This document shows positions 46,513 to 54,673 of a stretch of 59,579 nt of DNA, in pieces. Within the stretch, counting starts at the first letter, position 1, and each line of letters starts with the position of its first letter. The position numbers and the translations under genes were made by a program. Source of the DNA: Citrobacter sedlakii NBRC 105722 (GTDB lineage: Bacteria; Pseudomonadota; Gammaproteobacteria; Enterobacterales; Enterobacteriaceae); NCBI RefSeq assembly GCF_000759835.1, contig NZ_BBNB01000011.1, positions 1-59,579 of the forward strand. Direction: 5' to 3'. Below the pieces are notes generated by a model. It was not told the origin of the DNA. It did no database searches and saw only the letters and a list, made by a program, of their open reading frames with translations.

Positions 46513-48648
46513 TTACTTCAACACGTAGCCATACAGCCGCTTAATGCCATCGGCGTCTTTTTCACTGTAAACTCCCTGTAATTCCGGCGAGAAGCCCGGC
46601 AGCATATTCACCCCTTCTTCCAGCGCCAGGAAATAGCGCTGTACCGCGCCGCCCCATACTTCACCGGGCACCACGCACAGCACGCCCGGTGGATACGGCA
46701 GTGCGCCTTCTGCGGCAATACGCCCTTCGGCATCGCTAATGCGTACCAACTCAACGTCGCCGCGAATAAAGGCGCTGTTGGCATCCTGTGGGTTCATTGC
46801 CACCTTCGGCAGGCTTTCCTGACGGAACATTGCCTTTTGCAACTCTTTGACGTTAAAGCTGACATACACATCGTGCATTTCCTGACACAGCTCGCGCAGC
46901 GTGTAATCGCGGTAGCGCACGGGATATTTGTTGAAGATGGTCGGCAGTACGTCCGCAAGCGGCGTGTCGTCTTCGATATGCTGTTCAAACTGGGCCAGCA
47001 TCGCCACCAGGTGGGCCATTTTCTCTGCGCTTTCGGCAGGCGTCAGCAGAAACAGGATGGAGTTGAGATCGCATTTTTCCGGTACAATGCCGTTTTCCCG
47101 CAGGTAGTGGGCGAGTATCGTCGCCGGAATGCCAAAGTCGGTATAGCGTCCGGTTTCGGCATCAATGCCCGGCGTTGTGAGCAGCAGCTTACACGGATCG
47201 ACAAAATACTGGTCATCGGCATAGCCTGCAAATCCGTGCCATTTGGCGCCTGGCTCAAAGCTGAAGAAACGTCGCTCGCGGGCAATCCGTTCCGTCGGAT
47301 AATCCTGCCAGGCTTTGCCGTCCACCACGGGCGGGATAAACGGCTGGAGCAACTTACAGCTGGCGAGGATGGCTTTACGCGCTTCAATTCCCAGTTCTAC
47401 GCACTCCGCCCACAGTCGTCGGCCGCTCTCCCCTTCATGGATTTTGGCGTTCACATCCAGGGCGGCAAACAGTGGATAAAACGGGCTGGTGGACGCATGC
47501 AGCATAAACGCGTTGTTCAGTCGCTTATGTGGACAAAAACGCGCCTGACCACGAAGGTGGTTATCTTTTTTATGGATTTGTGAAGTCTGCGAGAACCCGG
47601 CCTGCTGCTTGTGTACCGACTGGGTGACGAAAATACCCGGATCGTTTTCATTCAGTTCCAGCAGCAGCGGTGAACCGTCCGCCATCATCGGGATAAACTG
47701 CTCGTAGCCCACCCAGGCGGAATCAAACAAAATGTAGTCGCACAGATGGCCGATGTTGTCGATCACCTGTCGGGCGTTATAGATGGTGCCGTCATAGGTG
47801 CCAAGCTGGATGATCGCAAGGCGAAACGGACGCGGCGCCCCGGCTTTGTGCGGCGCTACGCGACGAATCTGCGCACGCAGGTAGTCTTCATTAAAACAGT
47901 GATTATCGATCCCGCCGATAAAACCAAACGGATTGCGCGCCGCTTCCAGATACACCGGCGTCGCCCCGGCCTGGATCAGCGCCCCATGATGGTTTGACTT
48001 GTGGTTATTACGGTCGAACAGCACCAGATCGCCACGGGTCAACAGCGCATTCGTTACCACTTTATTGGCCGCCGACGTGCCGTTCAGCACAAAGTAGGTT
48101 TTATCGGCGTGAAACACTTTTGCCGCAAACTTTTGCGCATGTTTTGCCGATCCTTCGTGGATCAGCAGATCGCCGAGCTTAACGTCGGCGTTACACATGT
48201 CCGCGCGGAAAACGTTCTCGCCAAAGAAGTCATAAAAATGCCGCCCGGCCGGATGCTTTTTAAAAAACGCGCCATGCTGATGACCTGGACAGGCAAAGGT
48301 GCTGTTGCCCATTTCCACATACTGCGTCAGGGTGTCGTAAAAGGGCGGCAGGAGATTTTCTTCATACTGGCAGGCAGCGGCTTCCAGCTCAAGCCACTCC
48401 TGCGCATTGCCGCTGATGATCGCCTGCACGCCTGCTGGCGTATCGGTTTTCTCATCACTCAGGATAAATACCGGCAGATGGAATCCCGTACGCTTAAGCA
48501 GCGCCAGAATGCCGCTACGGCTGTCGGCGACAGTCAGCACGACGGCGGCCACATCGGTAAAGTCGGTGCTGTCCAGCGCGACTACGCCACGGTGAGTAGA
48601 TAAACGCGAAACCAGTTCACTACTGGCGGCAATGTTCATAGATTTCAT
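46513..48648 (-). CDS. speC: Ornithine decarboxylase, biosynthetic
   Basis: PLP enzyme converting ornithine to putrescine, the direct route of polyamine synthesis. The 711-residue product has an N-terminal wing domain (to about 110), the fold-type I core with MGNSTFACPGHQHG, FDSAWVGYEQF, and the PLP lysine in TQSVHKQQAGFSQ, and a C-terminal domain ending KRLYGYVLK. It matches E. coli SpeC throughout. The upstream leader carries two short ORFs and a terminator-like hairpin, suggesting control of elongation by polyamines or ornithine. Confidence 0.98.
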   Translation of the reverse strand: MKSMNIAASSELVSRLSTHRGVVALDSTDFTDVAAVVLTVADSRSGILALLKRTGFHLPVFILSDEKTDTPAGVQAIISGNAQEWLELEAAACQYEENLLPPFYDTLTQYVEMGNSTFACPGHQHGAFFKKHPAGRHFYDFFGENVFRADMCNADVKLGDLLIHEGSAKHAQKFAAKVFHADKTYFVLNGTSAANKVVTNALLTRGDLVLFDRNNHKSNHHGALIQAGATPVYLEAARNPFGFIGGIDNHCFNEDYLRAQIRRVAPHKAGAPRPFRLAIIQLGTYDGTIYNARQVIDNIGHLCDYILFDSAWVGYEQFIPMMADGSPLLLELNENDPGIFVTQSVHKQQAGFSQTSQIHKKDNHLRGQARFCPHKRLNNAFMLHASTSPFYPLFAALDVNAKIHEGESGRRLWAECVELGIEARKAILASCKLLQPFIPPVVDGKAWQDYPTERIARERRFFSFEPGAKWHGFAGYADDQYFVDPCKLLLTTPGIDAETGRYTDFGIPATILAHYLRENGIVPEKCDLNSILFLLTPAESAEKMAHLVAMLAQFEQHIEDDTPLADVLPTIFNKYPVRYRDYTLRELCQEMHDVYVSFNVKELQKAMFRQESLPKVAMNPQDANSAFIRGDVELVRISDAEGRIAAEGALPYPPGVLCVVPGEVWGGAVQRYFLALEEGVNMLPGFSPELQGVYSEKDADGIKRLYGYVLK

Positions 48649-48672
48649 AAGCGCAAAAACCCGTTTCGGGAG

Positions 48673-48706
48673 AAAAAAGTCCCGGACAAGGCGTATCGCC
48701 CTGTCC
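48673..48706 (-). promoter_or_regulatory. Terminator-like hairpin in the speC leader (possible attenuator)
   Basis: On the minus strand a 9-bp stem (GGACAGGGC/GCCTTGTCC, one G-T pair, loop GATAC) is followed by GGGACTTTTTT, ending 25 bases before the speC start. It has the form of an intrinsic terminator within the leader of the gene it precedes. Confidence 0.55.
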
Positions 48707-48729
48707 CACGAGATGTTGGGTCAAACTGG

Positions 48730-48801
48730 TCACCAGCTCCGACCGCCAGACATCAGTAAAAGCAGACCGTTTCTGATCTTACTGTTGTCCCGCGTGAGCA
48801 T
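48730..48801 (-). CDS. Putative speC leader peptide 2 (23 aa)
   Basis: A 23-codon ORF, MLTRDNSKIRNGLLLLMSGG then RSW, with GAGGG seven to eleven bases before its ATG. It starts nine bases after the stop of another short ORF and ends 23 bases before the terminator-like hairpin. I know no homologue; coding status rests on position and ribosome site only. Confidence 0.3.
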   Translation of the reverse strand: MLTRDNSKIRNGLLLLMSGGRSW

Positions 48802-48810
48802 GCGCTACCC

Positions 48811-48909
48811 TCACCGCATGGTGAGTAAAGGAAAGGGAGTAACGAGAAGGGGCACGCATCGCACCAGACGGCGATGATGATAAAGGCGATGTGAAGACGC
48901 GACATTCAT
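48811..48909 (-). CDS. Putative speC leader peptide 1 (32 aa, His/Arg-rich)
   Basis: A 32-codon ORF beginning MNVASSHRLYHHRRLVRC and ending PFPLLTMR, with a His/Arg cluster at residues 7-17. The ribosome site is weak (GGGA close to the ATG). The His/Arg-rich composition recalls SpeFL, the ornithine-sensing leader peptide of speF, though the sequence is not the same. It lies 162 bases upstream of speC. Confidence 0.35.
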   Translation of the reverse strand: MNVASSHRLYHHRRLVRCVPLLVTPFPLLTMR

Positions 48910-49075
48910 CCCATGCGGCCCCAACAGACTGGAGAAAATTCGCGCAATGATGGCACCTTTACCCGGCAGGCGCAAGATCAAATCTCTATGCACACAGGCC
49001 ACGGATAAACAAGCATTAAAGGTGAGAACCAGGTCATAATAATGCACTCTGACAAAATATTTAGCAGGAGCTAAC

Positions 49076-49783
49076 GTGGTAATCGGACCTTTCATTAACG
49101 CCAGCGCAGTGTTGCTCGGCGGCGTTATCGGTGCCCTTCTCAGCCAACGTTTACCGGAACGGATTCGTGTCTCAATGACGTCGATTTTCGGCCTGGCGTC
49201 GCTTGGTATTGGTATTTTACTGGTGGTCAAATGCGCCAATCTGCCGGTCATGGTTCTGGCAACGCTGATCGGCGCACTGATAGGCGAGTTTTGCTATCTG
49301 GAAAAAGGCATCAACAATGCGGTGGCGAAAGCGCAGGCGCTCTTTTCAAGGCCGGGGAAAAAACAACCACATGAGTCGTTTATTCAGAACTTTGTCGCCA
49401 TTATTGTTCTGTTTTGCGCCAGCGGCACCGGCATTTTCGGTGCGATGCGCGAAGGGATGACTGGTGATCCCAGTATCCTGATTGCCAAATCTTTTCTCGA
49501 TTTTTTTACGGCGATGATTTTCGCCTGCTCGCTCGGTATTGCCGTGTCGGCCATTTCGGCGCCAATGCTGTTAATCCAGCTGTCGCTGGCAGCCTGCGCG
49601 GCGCTGATCCTGCCGCTCACCACGCCAGCGATGATGGCAGACTTCAGTGCCGTTGGCGGATTACTGCTGGTCGCCACCGGTTTGCGCATCTGCGGCATCA
49701 AGATGTTCGCAGTGGTCAATATGCTCCCTGCCCTACTGCTGGCAATGCCGCTTTCCGCCGCCTGGACGGCATTTTTCGCCTGA
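49076..49783 (+). CDS. yqgA: DUF554 inner-membrane protein YqgA
   Basis: A 235-residue integral membrane protein with about six to seven helices; a possible small-molecule transporter, but function is unknown. Family stretches are visible: GPFINASAVLLGGVIGALLSQRLPERI, LIGEFCYLEKGIN, and FCASGTGIFGAMREGMTGDPSILIAKS. It starts with GTG, supported by AGGAG six bases upstream. Confidence 0.94.
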   Translation: MVIGPFINASAVLLGGVIGALLSQRLPERIRVSMTSIFGLASLGIGILLVVKCANLPVMVLATLIGALIGEFCYLEKGINNAVAKAQALFSRPGKKQPHESFIQNFVAIIVLFCASGTGIFGAMREGMTGDPSILIAKSFLDFFTAMIFACSLGIAVSAISAPMLLIQLSLAACAALILPLTTPAMMADFSAVGGLLLVATGLRICGIKMFAVVNMLPALLLAMPLSAAWTAFFA

Positions 49784-49849
49784 GAATGCGTGCAATAACA
49801 GCAAAGTGGTGATAGATTGTGCAGTCTGCGTTGATTTGAAGAAATTTCG

Positions 49850-49878
49850 TTGACGAAACGAGGCGGATCGGTTTTAAT
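49850..49878 (+). promoter_or_regulatory. Promoter of tRNA-Phe
   Basis: TTGACG (-35), a 17-base spacer and TTTAAT (-10), followed by a GC-rich discriminator (GCGCCCC) directly before the tRNA. This arrangement is typical of stable RNA promoters under stringent control. Confidence 0.8.
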
Positions 49879-49888
49879 GCGCCCCGTT

Positions 49889-49964
49889 GCCCGGATAGCT
49901 CAGTCGGTAGAGCAGGGGATTGAAAATCCCCGTGTCCTTGGTTCGATTCCGAGTCCGGGCACCA
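49889..49964 (+). tRNA. pheV: tRNA-Phe (GAA)
   Basis: A 76-base gene with encoded CCA. The acceptor stem GCCCGGA pairs with TCCGGGC; the D-loop holds AGCTCAGTCGGTAGAGC; the anticodon stem GGGGA/TCCCC carries a TTGAAAA loop with anticodon GAA; the T-arm has GGTTCGATTCC. Position after yqgA matches pheV of E. coli, a well-known integration site for genomic islands. Confidence 0.98.
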
Positions 49965-49975
49965 AATTCATATCA

Positions 49976-50001
49976 ACGGACCTCCATGGAGGTCCGTTTT
50001 T
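49976..50001 (+). terminator. Terminator of tRNA-Phe
   Basis: A perfect 22-base palindrome (ACGGACCTCCA and its complement) followed by a T run on the plus strand, 11 bases after the tRNA. Confidence 0.88.
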
Positions 50002-50132
50002 GCATTTTAGCTGGCCTCAGCCGACAAAACCTATCGGTATCCGGTTTTTTTTCCAAATATAATCGCCTGTCAGATTGATTTACGCCCTGCCTAACGGCGA
50101 AAAATATGACGTCTGGAGCAGACCTTCTTTAG

Positions 50133-50291
<159 letters not shown>

Positions 50292-50357
50292 CCTTAAGAT
50301 GGAAAGGGTACAGAGCCTACCATTCAACCCATTGAAATATATCGGCAATTAGTGTCC

Positions 50358-50375
50358 CCTCTCCTCACGGAGAGG
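50358..50375 (-). terminator. Hairpin after the ParR-like gene
   Basis: A 7-bp stem (CCTCTCC/GGAGAGG) with a TCAC loop seven bases beyond the ParR-like stop. There is no T run on the minus strand, so it is only a possible 3' end of the long laf transcript. Confidence 0.35.
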
Positions 50376-50381
50376 AGCACC

Positions 50382-51023
50382 TCAAAAAATCCCTTTTTGT
50401 TTAATCTGTTTCATCTTCTGCGTCTGGGCCTCAAGCGTGCTTAAATCTATCTCTTCCGCCCCGGACGTTTTTGCGCTTTCCGCCGCAGGCGTCGTCCGGG
50501 CGATCATCTTCAGTTGTTGCAACAACACATGTTGCTTTTCCAGCAGCGCTTTCAGTTGTGCGATTTCATCGTGCATCGCCGCCAGTTCACCCTCATCTTT
50601 CTCTTTCACAACTGGCTGCCGTTGCATCGCGTCGGACATCAGCGCACGCAGCTGGCGCAACTGCGGCTTGCTGAACTCCAGGCAGTTTTGCGGGGCGGAA
50701 GCGGGCTCCGCCGCGGCGACCGGCAGCAGTTGTCCTTCACTCAGTTCGGCACAAAGCGCCTCCAGCGTCAGCGTTTCACGACCAATCGATTCGGCGATAT
50801 GGCTGCAAAGCTGCGGATTCAGCATCTGCAGCTGTAGCCCAGCCAGATAGACGTTACGGTGAAAACGACGCATCTCCATACTGGCGTCACTCGCATTTCC
50901 GCCCGCCTGGTTGATGTCATCGTGCCATTTTTTCAGATGCAGCATCGCGCGCAGATCCGCACGCGAATGCTCCGGCGACAAATGCAGGGAGAGATTAACC
51001 CGGCGAATTTGCCTGTTATTCAT
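50382..51023 (-). CDS. ParR/StbB-like adaptor protein of a ParM-type system
   Basis: A 213-residue protein encoded with the ParM-like actin. Starting at MNNRQIRRVNLSLHLSPEHS it resembles the short N-terminal ribbon-helix-helix-type segment of StbB/ParR proteins. The middle is helical, followed by a Glu/Gln-rich coiled-coil-like stretch (LAAMHDEIAQLKALLEKQ) and a basic C-terminal helix ending KMKQIKQKGIF. In plasmid systems ParR binds a centromere and caps ParM filaments with its C-terminus. The start is set by the ATGAATAA overlap (8 nt) with the parM stop; an in-frame start 19 codons upstream would lie inside parM. Identification rests mainly on gene pairing and weak similarity. Confidence 0.6.
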   Translation of the reverse strand: MNNRQIRRVNLSLHLSPEHSRADLRAMLHLKKWHDDINQAGGNASDASMEMRRFHRNVYLAGLQLQMLNPQLCSHIAESIGRETLTLEALCAELSEGQLLPVAAAEPASAPQNCLEFSKPQLRQLRALMSDAMQRQPVVKEKDEGELAAMHDEIAQLKALLEKQHVLLQQLKMIARTTPAAESAKTSGAEEIDLSTLEAQTQKMKQIKQKGIF

Positions 51024-52065
51024 CGTCGCCGACCTCGACCATCTGCGGCGCAGCCACCTGCTCAACGCCGCTTTCCGCATGGTACAGGCAGATTTCGCGC
51101 GACAGCGCGCTTTGCGGATTGTCGATGGTCACCACGCGATCGCCCAGGGTCGCATAAGTCTGACGTACAGCGGATTCAATCAGATGCGCCCCGCCGCCGA
51201 CCAGATAAACGCGGTTCGGGTTTTTGGCGAATTTTTTCGCTTCATACGCCACCTGGTCGCCCAGCTCCTGAATTTTAATCGCCACGCGCTCAAGAATGTC
51301 GTCGATGCGCGACTCATCGTTAATCACGCTTTTCACAAACGCCATATCATGGCGGCGTTTGATCAGTTCATTCGCCACCAGATAGCTGGAGTCGCTGTCT
51401 GCGGCGGCCAGCAGCTTGCGGGTGGCGTCAGTCACCATCGCCACACCAATCTCATTGTTACCGTAAATCGCGGAGACATCGTCAAATTCGCCGACGATCA
51501 CTCCCATATCCAGCGTGGTGCCGCCGCAGTCAATCACCAGCGACTTCGTAAACTCGTTGACGTTCGAATTCAATAGATGCGAAAGCGCCGCCGGCAGACT
51601 CTCCGGCATCACCTGCACATCGACGATACGGAACAGTTCGCCCTTATTGAGGGAAATGTCGCGCGTCAGATTGCGGCGCTTCGCTTCGATGCGGCTTTCG
51701 TTACGCTGGCAATCGTCCGGGTTGTAGAACTGGGTAATCGGCAGCGTGACCACGATATCCACGTCGCACGGCGTCATGCCAGTTTGCAGCAGCGCGTGAT
51801 GTACCGCCAGCAGATTCAGATCGTCATACTGGTAGTCGATGTGCGTGGTCGACAGCGCCTTATCGGAGGTGGCGTCGTAGGTGTATTTCGTGGTGCCGAT
51901 GGTGTAGTTGTAAACCGACTGTCCGCGCAGCAGCGCGGCGCTTTTCCAGTCTTTGCGAAAAGAGTTCGGCGACACAACGGTTTTCAGTGTGCCGTTTTCA
52001 ATCCAGCTGATTTTGACGTTGGTGGAGCCATCATCAATGGCGAATTTCATACGGGTTGCGGTCAT
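51016..52065 (-). CDS. parM: ParM/StbA-type actin-like ATPase
   Basis: A 349-residue bacterial actin, clearly homologous to ParM of plasmid R1. All nucleotide-binding motifs are intact: phosphate 1 in FAIDDGSTNVKISW, phosphate 2 in SLVIDCGGTTLDMGVI, and the adenosine motif VYLVGGGAHLIESAV. VSPNSFRKDW and VDIVVTLPITQFYNP also match ParM. Such proteins form dynamic filaments that push plasmid copies apart. Here the gene is chromosomal, 29 nt after an NlpC/P60 hydrolase gene at the end of a lateral flagellar series, with no iteron-like centromere upstream of it. The start may be five codons later (MKFAIDDGS). Confidence 0.9.
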   Translation of the reverse strand: MTATRMKFAIDDGSTNVKISWIENGTLKTVVSPNSFRKDWKSAALLRGQSVYNYTIGTTKYTYDATSDKALSTTHIDYQYDDLNLLAVHHALLQTGMTPCDVDIVVTLPITQFYNPDDCQRNESRIEAKRRNLTRDISLNKGELFRIVDVQVMPESLPAALSHLLNSNVNEFTKSLVIDCGGTTLDMGVIVGEFDDVSAIYGNNEIGVAMVTDATRKLLAAADSDSSYLVANELIKRRHDMAFVKSVINDESRIDDILERVAIKIQELGDQVAYEAKKFAKNPNRVYLVGGGAHLIESAVRQTYATLGDRVVTIDNPQSALSREICLYHAESGVEQVAAPQMVEVGDDE

Positions 52066-52094
52066 GGGTGGTATCTCAATCTAAAGGGTATTTT

Positions 52095-52865
52095 TCACAA
52101 CGCGGCGTCTTCACTCAGAATGCGGCGCGCGCCAAGATAATGTGATTGCCAGAAATTGTCTGAAAGCTGGCTAATGCGGATTTTCAGCCCGGTACGTGGC
52201 GCTTCAATAAACTTATCGTCGCCCAGATAGACGCCAACGTGATCGGCGCCGGGGCGCTGGTTGATGTTGAAGAACACCAGATCGCCGTTGCGCAGTTTGT
52301 CTCTGCGCACCGGCTTCAGATGATTCGCCTGATACATTTCATTCGCCGTGCGCGGCAGCTTGCGCTCCAGCACCGCATTGTAGGCGTAGAAGACCAGTCC
52401 GCTGCAATCAAAGCCCTCGGTGGGGGTTTTACCGCCCCAGACGTAAGGTTTGCCGAGCTGCCCTTCCAGGCGGCGGATCACCGTGCGCAGTTTGGCCGCG
52501 CGCTGAAGCGCCTCCCGGGTCACGGGCGCCTTTTCATCCAGCGAGCGCGTCCAGAGCGCATCGACGGTGCCGGGTCGCCAGCGGGAATGCATCGCCAGCA
52601 TTTCGCGATTTTTCAGCCGCGTCGCGCGTTTTTGCTCGATGTCCCGGCGCTTCTGCTCCGGCGTTAAGGGTACGGTCACCGTCCGCTTTTTGACCTTAGC
52701 CATCAACCGCAGACGGTTCTGTTGCCTCGCCAGTTCCGCGCTTTCCGACGACGGCTGAGAACGGGCGGCGCTATATCCGGAGTTTGCCAACAGCACCAGC
52801 GCCAGCAGAAAAAGAGGTGCCCGAAGAACGGGCAAGCCAGAAGTAAAAGAGAGAAAACGTTTCAC
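52095..52865 (-). CDS. NlpC/P60 family peptidoglycan endopeptidase
   Basis: A 256-residue exported protein with an N-terminal hydrophobic signal segment, a basic helical linker (about 45-130), and a C-terminal NlpC/P60 domain. The catalytic Cys lies in TEGFDCSGLVFYAY and the catalytic His in GADHVGVYLGDDKFIEAP; RNGDLVFFN and LPRTANEMYQ also match the family. Such enzymes cut the D-Glu-diaminopimelate bond of peptidoglycan stem peptides. It is 15 nt after lafU and 29 nt before parM on the same strand. The context suggests local wall opening for the lateral flagellum or its motor, which is an inference. Confidence 0.85.
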   Translation of the reverse strand: MKRFLSFTSGLPVLRAPLFLLALVLLANSGYSAARSQPSSESAELARQQNRLRLMAKVKKRTVTVPLTPEQKRRDIEQKRATRLKNREMLAMHSRWRPGTVDALWTRSLDEKAPVTREALQRAAKLRTVIRRLEGQLGKPYVWGGKTPTEGFDCSGLVFYAYNAVLERKLPRTANEMYQANHLKPVRRDKLRNGDLVFFNINQRPGADHVGVYLGDDKFIEAPRTGLKIRISQLSDNFWQSHYLGARRILSEDAAL

Positions 52866-52880
52866 GCGACAACTCTTTTA

Positions 52881-53798
52881 TTATGGATTTTTCGAGATTT
52901 TCTCGACCAGCGGCTTAATGATTTTCTCACCATGCTGGCCAAAAAACTGATACAGTGACTCACTGGCAGAGTGCGTTAACACCATGATTTCAATACGGCG
53001 ATTCGCAGAACTCAGCGGCTGGTTCGGGTCGAGGAGCATCTGATCAGCCATGCCGCTGACCTGCAACACTTTGTTCGGGTCGAGCCCGCCTTTCGTCAGC
53101 ACTGCACGCGCCTGCATGGCGCGCTCGCCGGAGAGATTCCAGTTGTTATACAGCACCTGATCGCGAAAACGCGTGGCGTCCGTATGGCCGGTAATAATGA
53201 TCTTGTTATCTATCTTATTCAGTTCCGGCGCAAAGCGGGTCAGCAGCCGGTTAAAGAACGGCGTCAGAACGGCGCTGCTGCGCTGGAACATCTCCCGTTT
53301 CCTATCGTCAGAAACCAGAATGCGTAACCCCTGCGGCACAATCTCCATTTTAAGGTTGGACTGCGCGTCATACGCGGAGGTGATCTGCATAATGATGCGC
53401 GCCAGCTCCTCAATCTCGGCGTTCGAACGGGTGTTAACGTCTTTGAGACTTTCCGACTGCTTAACCTGCTGCGCCAGCTGTTTTTTCTGTTCTGCCGTGT
53501 TTTTCTGCGGATCGCGTTTGCCGACGATGGTCAGATCGCCGCCCACATCTTTCTGGGTGATCGGCGAAATCGCATGGCCTTCAAATATCGTCTCGCCGCC
53601 GTTGAGCAGAGAGACAATCTCTTTACGCTCCTCTTCGGTGACCGCGCCCATGATCCACAGCACCATAAACAGCGCCATCATCGCCAGCGTAAAATCGGCG
53701 AAAGCCACTTTCCACGCGCCGCCATGGATCTCCTCATGCCCTTTACGCGACGAGCGCTTGATGATTGTGGTGTGGTGATCTTTACCGCGACTACGCAT
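52881..53798 (-). CDS. lafU: Lateral flagellar stator protein LafU (MotB family)
   Basis: Stator subunit anchoring the lateral flagellar motor to peptidoglycan. The 305-residue protein has one membrane helix beginning with the proton-carrying Asp in AFADFTLAMMALFMVLW, and a C-terminal OmpA-like domain with IITGHTDATRF and NWNLSGERAMQARAVL. It is full length, unlike the truncated lafU (mbhA) of E. coli K-12. It overlaps lafT by eight bases. Confidence 0.93.
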   Translation of the reverse strand: MRSRGKDHHTTIIKRSSRKGHEEIHGGAWKVAFADFTLAMMALFMVLWIMGAVTEEERKEIVSLLNGGETIFEGHAISPITQKDVGGDLTIVGKRDPQKNTAEQKKQLAQQVKQSESLKDVNTRSNAEIEELARIIMQITSAYDAQSNLKMEIVPQGLRILVSDDRKREMFQRSSAVLTPFFNRLLTRFAPELNKIDNKIIITGHTDATRFRDQVLYNNWNLSGERAMQARAVLTKGGLDPNKVLQVSGMADQMLLDPNQPLSSANRRIEIMVLTHSASESLYQFFGQHGEKIIKPLVEKISKNP

Positions 53799-54660
53799 CG
53801 GCCATACCCGTCATCTGGTTCACCCAGCCATCAAGAGTGGCAAAGGTTGGTTTAGAATCCATCGGCAACATTTTGCGTCCGGCGTCGACCGCCAGCAGGG
53901 TCGGTTTGCCTGCGACATGGTTGACCAGCACAGTACGCACGCACTCCAGCACCGCAATCTGCTTTTTGGTGCGCTGCTCCATGGCGTTCGCGACAGGATC
54001 CATCAGACAGTAACAGAAGAAAACGCCGAGGAAGGTGCCCACCAGCGCTGCCGCGACCTTCACGCCGATCACGGCAATCGAGCCATCAATGGACTGCATG
54101 GTGATAATTATCCCGAGCACCGCGGCGCAGATCCCGAAGCCCGGCATCGCTTCAGCGGTACGCTGCAGCGAGCGCGACGGCTGGAGCAGGTTCTCTTCCA
54201 TCGCGCCGAGTTCCTGCTCCAGAATCCCCTCCAGCTCATGTTCGTTGATCTTGCCCATTGCCATCAGGCGGAAGTTATCGGAGATAAACATGACCAGCGC
54301 TTTATCACGCAGCATTTGCGGATATTTCTGGAACAACGGGCTATTGGCCGGCGATTCGATGTGCTCGTCCAGCACCTTCAGGCCGCCGTCCTGCACCAGC
54401 TCCAGTAGTTCATACAGCAGCATCAGCAGCTCGCGCTGGTATTCGCTGGTGTACTCGTTTTTGCGCATAATGCCGCGGAACTGGCGATACATCTCGCCCA
54501 GAACGGCTTTCGGGTTCGCCAGAACCATTGCGCCCATGCCCGCACCGAGGATGATGATGATTTCACCCGGCTGCCAGAATGATGCTAAATGCCCGCCAGA
54601 CATAATAAAACCGCCGACAACACACCCCATGATGATGAGAATACCTAAGAATTTCTGCAT
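53791..54660 (-). CDS. lafT: Lateral flagellar stator protein LafT (MotA family)
   Basis: Proton-channel subunit of the lateral flagellar motor. The 289-residue protein has about four membrane helices: LGILIIMGCVVGGFIM, IIIILGAGMGAMVLA, FGICAAVLGIIITM with the conserved Pro just before it, and VGTFLGVFFCYCLM. A charged cytoplasmic loop (about 60-160, with KALVMFISDNFRLMAMG) meets the rotor. The start at 54660 (MQKFLGIL) follows the MotA family; the longer frame reads back into lafS. Confidence 0.93.
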   Translation of the reverse strand: MQKFLGILIIMGCVVGGFIMSGGHLASFWQPGEIIIILGAGMGAMVLANPKAVLGEMYRQFRGIMRKNEYTSEYQRELLMLLYELLELVQDGGLKVLDEHIESPANSPLFQKYPQMLRDKALVMFISDNFRLMAMGKINEHELEGILEQELGAMEENLLQPSRSLQRTAEAMPGFGICAAVLGIIITMQSIDGSIAVIGVKVAAALVGTFLGVFFCYCLMDPVANAMEQRTKKQIAVLECVRTVLVNHVAGKPTLLAVDAGRKMLPMDSKPTFATLDGWVNQMTGMADA

Positions 54661-54673
54661 AAACCTTTCACTT

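Larger units (their letters stand above)
48649..49075. other. Divergent intergenic region between speC and yqgA
   Basis: 427 bases containing the long leader of speC (minus strand), with two short ORFs and a hairpin listed separately, and the promoter of yqgA (plus strand). No further gene is seen. Confidence 0.6.

Noticed and set aside
46837..47583. 248-codon plus-strand frame opposite speC
   Set aside because: Antisense shadow; no recognisable domain and no promoter context.
49850..50062. 70-codon ORF spanning the tRNA-Phe gene
   Set aside because: It reads through the tRNA and its terminator.
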